Part shown: positions 8,617-18,200 of the stretch, piece by piece | Layout of the letters: every line of letters begins with the position of its first letter | Position numbering within the stretch: the stretch's first letter is position 1 | Source of the DNA: Trichomonas tenax | Taxonomy: Eukaryota; Parabasalia; Trichomonadida; Trichomonadidae | DNA length: 35,242 nucleotides | Direction: 5' to 3' | Assembly (NCBI GenBank): GCA_023091735.1 | Contig: JALKBU010000528.1 | Coordinates: forward strand, 1 to 35,242 | The notes under the pieces: model-generated | Database searches by the model: none | Told to the model about the DNA's origin: nothing | Seen by the model: only the letters and a program-made list of their open reading frames with translations | Position numbers and translations under genes: made by a program

Positions 8617-10398
8617 CCATGAATTATTTGATAAATTATTTTTCATTACCGTAAATATTAGTTTTTTATATCTAAATTTAATCATTTTCTCAACAACATA
8701 CAATGCAAATCATACAAAAGCATTTATCAGTTTGAATATCAAATTTTAAGATATTTTACATTTTTCAATGGAACATATAGTATTTTCTCGTTTCATTTCA
8801 ACAGCCATTGATTTGTTATAGTCATTTTTTGGTACTTATTCACGTTGTTTTATGTATTATTTGTGAAAAGATTGAAAACATGAGCTGAATAAAATACATA
8901 TAAGAAGTACTTATACCACATACATGTAATTAACTTTGATCAATGCAAAGAGTCAGAACTGAACATAATTGATTTATTCTATATATATATTCATCATTTG
9001 TGCATCAATCCAATGTTAATATATCCAGAACATTAAAGGTATTAGAAATATATATATATATCGACTCTGGGCAGATTTTTCATATTAAGTTCAAAAAATA
9101 TATCAAAACAATATCATTCCGTAAGCCTTTGAAATTTTGATAATTGCATGAAAGGAATTATATTTTGAAAAGCATAGAGATAAAAAACTGTGTTGGAGAA
9201 ATGAAAAATTAATAAGGAGAATGAAAACCTTTGTAATCATGGACCTAAGTAATGTCAGATATATAGCATTGAACACACATTATATGAGAGAAAAAATCAA
9301 CTATTCATTTCGAAAATATTGATTAAATTGAGTGCACGAATCGAAATCATTCAATACACAGTATAGGCAACTAAAATTTGAATTATTAGCCTTCAAAAAT
9401 CAATTTTGCGCCGATGAAAATATCGAAATGGCCACTATTTACCATCTATGCTCCATTCGTTTAATGGCCTTTAATACTGAAAATTGCTGAACTCTCAGCA
9501 CTAAATCTTCACTTTTTGTTTTTATCTTATTCAAATTTATTTCATTAAATCGACAATTTGTTGATAACATATTAGGAAATTCAATGCAGTGCATGAACAT
9601 ATCAAAAAATCAAAAACCCAAAATAAAATGCTCTAATAACTTGACATATCAAGCACATATAGTATGTAGAACCCAAATATATCATTAAAAAGCGAAAATC
9701 TAAAAACCAAATAACAAATTCTTTGAAAAACTTATTAACCGGGATCTGTAACCAAAGAAACACCTAATCACATAAGAATCATTGAAAACTGTATTATAGA
9801 AATACTTTTTTGAGCCAAAAATGAAATGATTAGAATGTGCACTAATAGTTAATTTCAAAAACGCAAGAACATTGTATAAATTTTTCCACACAAAAACAAA
9901 ATTTGGAGAAAAAACAAAACACTATCCCTCAAAGATTAATTTTATAAAATGAAAAAATTGGAAATAAAAAAGTTATTTTGAAGCCAAAATCGAATATTAG
10001 AATTCATCATATTATTGTAATGCTATTTATTAAAGAAAACATTAAAAATATGTAAAGAGTTGCTCTTTTGACCCCAAAGGATTTAAAATAGACTTCAATA
10101 GTAATGGTAAAGCTAGATTAATAGTTATTCTAGAGTTTTACAAAATGCTATTTTCTGTGGATAAAAATACTTTTCATATCGTTTCCAGTATGAACCAATA
10201 AACCATTCAAAATAATTTAGTCATTAAAAATTCTAAACATCGAATAATATTTGCTAGATATGATGCCTATTTAATATTTTATCGTTCATTTCGTTTTTGA
10301 ATGGTTTCAAATTTCAACAGTAATTCAATTTATAAAAATTTATACAAAATATTATCTGGCCTTCAATGGGATACATAATATTCCAGAAAATAAAAAAG
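8617..10398. other. Long intergenic AT-rich stretch
   Basis: About 1.8 kb without a recognisable gene. It contains (AT)n runs near 8980 and 9050, and a TCACTTTTTG initiator-like string near 9510 that is followed by no ORF. Short open frames lack start signals. Confidence 0.55.
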
Positions 10399-10404
10399 TC
10401 ACTT
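10399..10404 (+). promoter_or_regulatory. Initiator (Inr) of the SLC12-like gene
   Basis: TCACTT in AAAGTCACTTCATTTAAATG. Predicted transcription start at 10401, 11 bases before the ATG at 10412, typical of trichomonad leaders. Confidence 0.75.
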
Positions 10405-10411
10405 CATTTAA

Positions 10412-12895
10412 ATGATATCTCAATATGATGATGAGAACAACGCCCAACTAGAGAATCTCGCGCAGCCCAGTGCCATTGACACATACGAGCATCTCCCTTC
10501 AACCATCTTTTACAGGAGCTTCGGAATGAAGAGAGCCAGTCCTTTAGATATAAGAAGTAATTCTGACTCGTTAGAGAGGCCTCAGGTTGTAGCGCCACAG
10601 GTAAAAAAGGGAGGTGGTAACTACGGAACGTTTGATGGCGTTTTCTTGAGATGCGTTTTAAATATTTTATCAGTCGTTTACTATTTGAGACTTGGCTGGG
10701 TCGTAGGAAACTGTGGTTTGTTGCTTTCGTTCGTTATGATCATAGTTTCTGGCTTAGCAACGACATTAACAACTTTGAGCCTTTCCGCGATCGTCACAAA
10801 CGGCACTGTTAAGGGTGGTGGCGTCTATTTCTGCATCTCCAGATCCCTTGGACCTGACTTTGGAGGCACAATTGGCGTTGTTTTCTCTATTGCAACTATA
10901 TTTACTGGCGTTCTTAACACTTTCGGCTTTGTAGAAGTCGTGAAGGATTTAATTGGCAAAGATATAACGAAGAATGGAAGGTGGGACATTCCTATTATTG
11001 GAATTGCATTGGTTTCTTTTCTTGTTATCTTGATTTGCATTTCTTTGGTTTTCGAAGCATATCTCCAGTATATCCTTGCTGCGGTGATTGGTCTTTCGAT
11101 CATTACAATCTTGTTTGGCTTCACTGTACCTTCGAATCCAAAATGGATGGTATCGAACCTCAAAAATAATTTATATCCGAAGTTCCAGGAAGGAAACACC
11201 TTCTGGACTATATTTGCGGTCTTCTTCCCCGCATGCACAGGTATTATGGCCGGCGCTAACATTTCAGGCGATTTAAAGAACCCTCAAAAGTCTATTCCTA
11301 TCGGAACGCTCGGAGCTATCGGACTCACGACTCTTCTTTATCTTATTACAGCAACAATCATCGCTTCAGCGGCTGATCGCCAAACTCTTTGGACAGATTT
11401 ATCACTTCTCTCGAGAATCTGCGCATGGAAGTGGTTCATTTACATCGGCGTACTTGCTGCTTCATTCAGCTCAACATCATCCGCTATGGTTGGCGGTCCA
11501 AAGCTTTTCCAGGCTCTCTGCCGCGATGATATATTGCCAAAATTCTTCAAGTTCTTCGCAAAGGGAAAGGCGAAAACAGACGACCCGATTCGTGGCTTCA
11601 TTTTGGGCTGGATCATCATTGTTATCACAACATTCATCTTCAAAGATCTCAATGCTGTCGGTCCAATCGTTTCAAGTCTCTTCCTTATATCTTACGGTGT
11701 TACGTCATTCACTGCACTCGTAGGAAGGCTCTCGCACGCTCCTTCTTGGAGACCTGCATGGAAATACTACCATCCTGTTACTGCTATCTTAGGAACCGCT
11801 ATGTGCATCATTGCTATGTTCCTCATCAACTGGATCATCGCTTTGGTCACAATTGGCATCGTTCTCATCATCTTCGGGTACTTCCACTGGTCGGAGCGTG
11901 CTACAGCGGACTGGGGTGAGTTCCCACAGGCTATGCTCTTCACAGATACAATCAGGCATGTTGCCAAACTCCAGGAAATTGCTCCGCACGTTAAGAACTA
12001 CAGACCAGTTGTTGAATATCTCATCATGCGCGATGGAACAGAGGAGAAGCAGTTAAGAAACGTCCTCCCGTTCTCAGACGCTTGCGATCAAGCAACATCA
12101 CTGTTATACATTTCAAGCATTCTTGGTAACAAGGAATCACCAGAACTCGAAAATCCAAACCAGTTCGATGCTACAGTCATTTACAGGAAGTGGGATGATA
12201 TCGAGATACAGAAGATTCCACCACTCATTGTTGGTACAGGTATTGGAAAGCTCCGTCCAAACGTTCTTGCAACATCTATCAACAACATTTTCTTGTCGAA
12301 TCCATCAAGTTTCGATTTCATTGGTGCAGCATTCGATGCAAATCTCGGTGTTGCACTTGCAAGAAACTTCGAGGCCGTCGACTCATCTCTTGAGCACACA
12401 TGGCCAATCGACGTCTGGTGGCTCTCTGATGATGGTGGCCTCGTCCTTTTGATCGGCTATCTCATCCAGAAGAAGAAGGAGTGGGAGAAGTGCCCATTGA
12501 GAGTTCTCACAGCTGCTCCAAGGAATGATGGCCTTAATGATGTCCAAGTTCGTGTGTCAAAGCTTCTTCAGTTGTTCAGAATAGATGCTGAAGTTTCTGT
12601 TATTCCAGGTATCGATGACAAACCAAGCGAAGACAGTGTTGCAAAGTGGGCAGAAAAAGGTATAGAAGAGGGTGATGAGAACCAGCAGAGAAAGGTTCAA
12701 ACATTCCTCAGATTGAGAGAGTTAATCCTCGAGAATAGTGCACACAGCTCTATGGTTCTCTGCTCAATGCCTATCCCACGTGCAACACAGGATGCAAAGA
12801 TCTGGCTCGGCACTATCGATTTTGTCTCAGAGTCTATGCCTCCCTTCATTTGGGTCCATGGTAATGGAGAAAATGTTGTCACATTCTTAACTTAA
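10412..12895 (+). CDS. SLC12-family cation-chloride cotransporter (KCC-like)
   Basis: 827 residues. After a hydrophilic N-terminus of ~75 residues comes GTFDGVFLRCVLNILSVV then YYLRLGWVVGNCG, the hallmark first helix of the SLC12 (K-Cl / Na-K-Cl) branch of the APC superfamily. A second signature, TGIMAGANISGDLKNPQKSI near residue 276, matches the conserved SLC12 segment. About twelve hydrophobic helices span residues ~80-500, then a ~320-residue cytosolic domain ending in FIWVHGNGENVVTFLT. Such transporters move chloride with K+ and/or Na+ for volume and ion control. KCC-like ion choice is an inference from overall resemblance. The long glycosylated loop of animal KCCs is absent. The ATG is 11 bases behind an initiator; the stop TAA overlaps TAAAA, resembling the UAAA polyadenylation signal of trichomonads. 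Confidence 0.9.
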   Translation: MISQYDDENNAQLENLAQPSAIDTYEHLPSTIFYRSFGMKRASPLDIRSNSDSLERPQVVAPQVKKGGGNYGTFDGVFLRCVLNILSVVYYLRLGWVVGNCGLLLSFVMIIVSGLATTLTTLSLSAIVTNGTVKGGGVYFCISRSLGPDFGGTIGVVFSIATIFTGVLNTFGFVEVVKDLIGKDITKNGRWDIPIIGIALVSFLVILICISLVFEAYLQYILAAVIGLSIITILFGFTVPSNPKWMVSNLKNNLYPKFQEGNTFWTIFAVFFPACTGIMAGANISGDLKNPQKSIPIGTLGAIGLTTLLYLITATIIASAADRQTLWTDLSLLSRICAWKWFIYIGVLAASFSSTSSAMVGGPKLFQALCRDDILPKFFKFFAKGKAKTDDPIRGFILGWIIIVITTFIFKDLNAVGPIVSSLFLISYGVTSFTALVGRLSHAPSWRPAWKYYHPVTAILGTAMCIIAMFLINWIIALVTIGIVLIIFGYFHWSERATADWGEFPQAMLFTDTIRHVAKLQEIAPHVKNYRPVVEYLIMRDGTEEKQLRNVLPFSDACDQATSLLYISSILGNKESPELENPNQFDATVIYRKWDDIEIQKIPPLIVGTGIGKLRPNVLATSINNIFLSNPSSFDFIGAAFDANLGVALARNFEAVDSSLEHTWPIDVWWLSDDGGLVLLIGYLIQKKKEWEKCPLRVLTAAPRNDGLNDVQVRVSKLLQLFRIDAEVSVIPGIDDKPSEDSVAKWAEKGIEEGDENQQRKVQTFLRLRELILENSAHSSMVLCSMPIPRATQDAKIWLGTIDFVSESMPPFIWVHGNGENVVTFLT

Positions 12896-12986
12896 AAATT
12901 CTTTATTTTTTTAAATGAGGCTTTATTCATTTGAGTGCTAAATTGGAAAAATATTAAAATTTTGGCACTTTTTGTATTTTTGTCTA

Positions 12987-12994
12987 TCACTTTT
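12987..12994 (+). promoter_or_regulatory. Initiator (Inr) of the gene at 12999
   Basis: TCACTTTT, predicted start at 12989, leader 10 bases. The whole intergenic gap to the transporter gene is about 100 bases, so the promoter must be compact. Confidence 0.75.
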
Positions 12995-12998
12995 CTGA

Positions 12999-13442
12999 AT
13001 GAGTAAAAATCCACCGAGGGGTTTTGCACTCTTTAGTGACGATGGAAAGTCGTTCTCATTCAGGAGAGACGTGGTACAGGAAAAACCAGAGCCAATTGTG
13101 CCTCAGGTGAAAACATGGGAACAAATTTGCACAGATTTCTTAAATAATCCAGAAGAAATAACAAACTTTCAAGAGTATGCAAGCTATTCTAACGACTACA
13201 GTAATAAAAACAGAAAAGGAGGCCGTTTTCAAAGACCGAAGCCAAATGTTTTTCTCCAAAAACTGAGAAACTCAGGAAAACAGGATAACAACAACGATGA
13301 AGAACAAGAAGAAAAGCAAGTTTCTGTTGGAAGACAAATCGCATTACAAAAAGAAAAAGAAGCATCAAAGCATCAGTTTTTAGTTCTTAGAAAGGCAGCA
13401 TTATCTGAAGCCAAACTTCAAAAGAAACGTGCAAAGATGTGA
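12999..13442 (+). CDS. Small basic hypothetical protein
   Basis: 147 residues, no recognised family. The N-terminal part (MSKNPPRGFALFSDDGKSF) is followed by a Lys/Arg/Asn-rich middle containing NKNRKGGRFQRPKP and an acidic run (NNNDEEQEEK). The C-terminal ~45 residues are Lys/Ala/Glu-rich and likely form one long helix (QIALQKEKEASKHQF and on). No signal peptide or membrane segment. Charge pattern and length resemble small RNA-associated or ribosome-assembly factors, but that is conjecture. Start is supported by the initiator 10 bases upstream. TAATAAAG near 13488 may be the polyadenylation signal. Confidence 0.75.
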   Translation: MSKNPPRGFALFSDDGKSFSFRRDVVQEKPEPIVPQVKTWEQICTDFLNNPEEITNFQEYASYSNDYSNKNRKGGRFQRPKPNVFLQKLRNSGKQDNNNDEEQEEKQVSVGRQIALQKEKEASKHQFLVLRKAALSEAKLQKKRAKM

Positions 13443-14034
13443 AAATATATATTTTATATTTTGTACTTATTTTTTATTATTTATATTTAATAAAGATAGA
13501 GCTCATTATCGAAATCATTGATGCATCTCTTCGTCAATTTATTTTCATAATTCATTTTTTTTAATAAAGATTATTTTCTTTTCACTAGGATATAGAGCAT
13601 GATGCAGGAAACCAAAATCGATATAATATCAAATCAAAACGCATATATGATATCAAAATTTAACATTTATATTCAAACAACATAATGATTACAATGGATT
13701 TGAGTTCACTCAAGTCAAGCATTATATGTCCATTTGTAAATGAACTCAATATGAGATTTTATAATTGTAACGTTACATAGTGCTTTTGAACAAGATATGA
13801 AACTTATTATTTTCTGCAGAGTTATTTTCCATAGTTTCTATTAACTTGCTAGTATTCTAATTCAATTGGAAGGAAATATGCCAGTTTACACGACGAAATA
13901 CAGATATCTGAAATTGAGAACAATTGTAAAAATAAGGTGTTTTACATGGCATTTCATCCCTTACAAAAAATTTTCAAGTCAAAAAACAATTCTTAGAGCT
14001 GACTTCAGACTAAAATAGTGAAATGTATTGTTGC
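13443..14034. other. Intergenic AT-rich stretch before the foldback element
   Basis: No gene seen. A TTTACATGGCA version of the recurring motif lies at 13941-13951. Confidence 0.5.
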
Positions 14035-14188
14035 GTACCGAAAGTTGTCACGAAAAAGTGACACAAAAGTGATAATTTCTGACATGTAAACATAATATTT
14101 GACATATAAATATTTACGTGGCATGTGATTATAAATGATTATTTGAAGAATGATATCCTATATTTGTTTAAATTTACTTTGAAAAGAA

Positions 14189-14353
14189 AATTAAATGCTT
14201 GATTGGGACTAGTAGCCAAGGTGCTAGCAATCTAGTCCACAGTTCTTCCTTTCAGACTCGATTTTCGGAATAATCAGCGATTTACTCTACAGAATGCTTC
14301 TGAAAGGAAGGATTGTGGGCTAGATTGGCACAAATGCCCAAATCTTAGCAATC
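14189..14353 (+). repeat. Left arm of the inner inverted repeat
   Basis: Pairs with 14765-14932 along almost its full length, including TTAAATGCTTGATTGGGACT at the outer end and GCCCAAATCTTAGCAATCC at the inner end. Transcription through it would give a long double-stranded hairpin. Confidence 0.9.
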
Positions 14354-14764
14354 CAGTCCACAGTTCTTCCTTTCACACTCGGTTTTCGAAATAATCAGCT
14401 ATTTACTCCACAGAATGACTATGAAACGCTGAAATATAGAAATTACTCTTATGCAATTATACAATTTCTTTTTATACTATCTTCAGTTATAATTTTAATA
14501 AATTCGATATTGATCAAAATTTATGATGAAGATCGGATAGTTTTTCATCTTCATTGCCAGTCTATATCCTATGTGTTGCATGATTATTGGAGCTTTATTA
14601 TAATTTTTGATCAATTTATAAATTTTGTTTATAATGAGAAACAAATATGATTGATCGGTGTAATGTATTCATGAAAAACTTTTTCAACAATTAACAGGAA
14701 TTAAACATATATGTTTGTATATATAATATGTATATAAATAATAAATAATATATAATATAGATGT

Positions 14765-14932
14765 GGATTGCTAAGATTTGGGCATTTGTGCCAATCTAGC
14801 CCACAATCCTTCCTTTCAGAAGCATTCTGTAGAGTAAATCGCTGATTATTTCGAAAATCGAGTCTGAAAGGAAGAACTGTGGACTAGATTGCTAGCATCT
14901 TGGCTACTAGTCCCAATCAAGCATTTAATTTT
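14765..14932 (-). repeat. Right arm of the inner inverted repeat
   Basis: Reverse complement of 14189-14353 with only a few mismatches and small indels. A degenerate further copy of the AGTCC.CAGTTCTTCC unit is seen near 15043-15075. Confidence 0.9.
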
Positions 14933-15237
14933 GCTCTTCAGAGGCATTATGAAATGGAAATCTTTGATTTCTTAATGATAGCGTATGAAAGGAAGATCTG
15001 TGCGGTTAGATACTAACATGCGTGGTACCTGTTTCAATATAGTCCCCAGTTCTTCCCGTCAGACGCGATTTTAAAATAAAAACTAATGCATAATTTGAAT
15101 GATTATAGGACTTTACATGTCAAAAATATTAATATTTTGACACATAAAACTAGAGATTCCTACAACTTTACATGTCAGATAATATCACTTTTTCGTGACA
15201 ATTTTCGGTACATGACAATTTCGAAATTGTCATGATG

Positions 15238-15245
15238 TCACTTTT
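15238..15245 (+). promoter_or_regulatory. Initiator (Inr) of the BEACH gene; decides the start codon
   Basis: TCACTTTT lies inside the first codons of the longest frame, whose first ATG is at 15232. If transcription starts at 15240, as in the other genes here, only the ATG at 15256 is in the mRNA. That gives a 16-base leader. I therefore start the gene at 15256. Confidence 0.65.
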
Positions 15246-15255
15246 AAAAAAAGTC

Positions 15256-18200
15256 ATGAAGGATAATCCGATTATAAACCTGATAAATTATCGAAATAGT
15301 CAGTCCACACTGCGTGACGTTGACTCAGAGAAGCTCAACTCCATAATTCGGGCAATGCCAATCATCGACAAACCGAAATTCACACGTTATTGTGAAGATA
15401 CACAAGCGATCGAAAATCTTGACAATATAATGGAACTTGCACCGTTTAAGATTGAGCTGCTGGAAGAGGATTTGAAGGTAATGATGGACGAAGAATTCTC
15501 ATCTTTATTTTCATCCCAATTATATTCGTTAGTTTTTCAATATTTAGCTATTGCTTGGTACCAGAAATTTACAGTTAAGCCAGATCACCTGGAAACCATG
15601 GCAATTCTTCAGATTTTTTTCAATTGCAAATATCAAAATCACGAAATTATTAATGCTATGATATTCGAACTCATTTGCAACAAATACGTTCGCGCGTTTC
15701 CGAAAAATCTAAACGAGAATATCATTGAATCAATATTTTCACTCATTTCGCAAAATAGATTTCCAACACCTCAATTTTTCCCGACTTTGACTTTCATTTG
15801 CCGCACAGTTTCGAACGCAGGAAATGCTAAGCTTACAAATTTAATGGTAACTACGGTAGAAAATTTAACTGCAAAAAGGTTTCCAATTTTAAATGTGACA
15901 GACGTTTCCCCTCTCGTTATTGTGCTGCAGCAGGAAATAGCAAGTTTGAATTTAGATGCTTTCACAACAGTTTGCAGAATATCAAATTTTTCAGAGAGCA
16001 AAATATTGAATGATTCTTTTGTTCTCCTTCCTTCGATTTTCTTTTCTTTTGCTGTTACAAATACACCACGTGGAGATCTATACAACGTTGAAAAAGGTCC
16101 ACAAACAAAAATCCAATATACGCAAGAAGACCTTAAAATACAATTTAAACAATTAAAACAACCGCCATACGATGAGTTGGACTATGTTATGACAATTTGC
16201 ACACCAGTTCAGCGAAAATCAACTTCAATCGCAGAAATTTTAACTTTTGCAAAGCCAGAAATGCGTGAATTGTTCTTACAGAGTATGTTCAACCTTATTG
16301 AAACAATTAATCAGTTTGAATACCTTATTGCTCTTTATCATTCATTTTTAATAATTTTGAAAACTTCAGCAACGCCCGGGATTCTTTCTAATTTCTGCCA
16401 GAAGATAATCAACAGCAAAATTTTCAATCCTTCAGCAACTATTTTCAACGAAACTCCGATCGAGAAAGAAATATTGTCAATGAGAAGAATGTTTTTCGAC
16501 GCTGTTAGGCATGTCAATCCTGAAGCCATTTTATCTATCTACGATGTCAAAAATCCAATTTTATTTGCAGAAAATTTAATTCGAGCACAAATTAGCGGTT
16601 TTTCACCAATATTATTTGTCGAAGATCAATTACTCACAAAGGTAAATTCAGTTTTTGTATCACTTCGCGGATTGACAAATAATATCGAAAATATTCGATC
16701 TCAAATCGCAATTTTCTCATTTCTTCTTTGGCCGCTGCATTCCACGACTACATACCTGAAGTGTCTTGAATCTTCTCCTTTCGCTTCTGCTTTCTCTTCA
16801 AACATGTATGAAATAGATATGACAGCATACACAGTCAGGGCTTTAAGGGACGCTCTCGCTCGCATTGATTGTGAAAGGAATGTTTCTGGTGTAGCTACAT
16901 CATTCTCTGAAGCGTGCACAATGTGTGTTAATGATCCAGAAAGTCCTAGATCGAGATTGCTCGCATTCTATATCTCCGAGTGTTTAGCTGATGCCATTTG
17001 TGATGAAATCGCACTCCAATTCGAAGCATGCTTATATAATCTTCTTTCTTTCATGTCAAAGAAGAACGACAGTGAAATACTTTACAACTACTTGAGATTT
17101 TTCATCAGAATATGCAGAAGAAATCCCAATATATTCGATAACCATCACCTGTTGATGAAAATTATTGCTGTCATTCATTCAACAGAAAAAACATGTTCTC
17201 TCAAGGTTTTGGATATACTTTTCTCTATATTGTCTGGCGGATCATGTTTCACCCCAATTATATTGATAAGAGAGCCAAGTGCTATTCCTCTAATTGTTGC
17301 CACTGCTGGAATCTCAGAACACGTTCCAGAAATGTTTAATCGATTTTTAAGGCTTCAAGAGTCAGAATATGACTGTGTACAGCTACACGAAGGTGGATTG
17401 GATACCATCATCATGCAGTACTGCAACACTGCAGATGATAATGGAGCAACAATTCATTTCGGAAGAATTCATTTCCAGCTAAAAATCTATAAGAAGACAT
17501 GGTCAGAAGTCGTCAAACCAATTTTGTTTAACATGTTCAAGTCTAAGTCAGACAATGAAATTGCATCTCTTGTAGCACAACACGTATCACGAGGAGGATT
17601 TTTATCTGAAGAGATCCTTAAAGTTCTCCACACAATGCGTGTAAAGAGCTCAAGGAATTATATCATTGGACTCACGCCCGGCCCTATATCTACAACTATT
17701 CCTGCCTCTATCATCAATGACGGCTTTACTGTTTCTTTCAAGATTATTGTTGATGCACTTCCACTCAACTTTGCAACGAAAGAAGTCAACATTTACAAGT
17801 TAGTGATATCAAATTGCACATTCTCATTATATCTTCAACAAAGGCAAATATTTGCAATGATTTACTTAGTTGGACAGCCGAAAGTGAGAGTTGTCGTCAT
17901 CAACAGAGCATTCCGCTTTGGAGAATGGAATGATGTTGTTATCGGCGCTGACATGCATTCGAAGACAATCAGATTTATATCGATGGTCAATGGAGAGTCA
18001 CTCAATGAATCAGACTTTGTTGGATATCAGTTCCCTGAAGATCCAAAGCTTGTTTTGTGCGAGGGAGATTCTGATTATCCATGCGGCTTCATTTCAGACT
18101 TCACACTCTCGATCGGTTTTAATCATCGCGAAGCAGAAAATCCTGTTGAACTAAAGCCAGTGTTTTCCACAAATAACTATGACGAGAAGACAGTGACAAC

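Larger units (their letters stand above)
14035..15211. mobile_element. 1.18-kb foldback element with terminal and nested inverted repeats
   Basis: The outer ends are inverted: GTACCGAAAGTTGTCACG at 14035 mirrors CGTGACAATTTTCGGTAC ending at 15211. Each is followed inward by AAAAAGTGA and then TGACATGTAAA motifs (14080-14090 on the left; complements at 15167-15177 and 15112-15122 on the right). Inside lies a second, longer inverted pair, 14189-14353 and 14765-14932 (165 and 168 bases, nearly identical), each with CAGTTCTTCCTTTCAGACTC or its complement. A 65-base unit repeats directly at 14234-14298 and 14355-14419. The ~410-base loop is AT-rich and no ORF is present, so the element is nonautonomous. 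The right terminus ends 27 bases before the BEACH gene initiator and itself contains TCACTTTTT. Confidence 0.75.

Noticed and set aside
9505..9520. TCACTTTTTG as an active promoter
   Set aside because: No ORF follows within a normal leader length.
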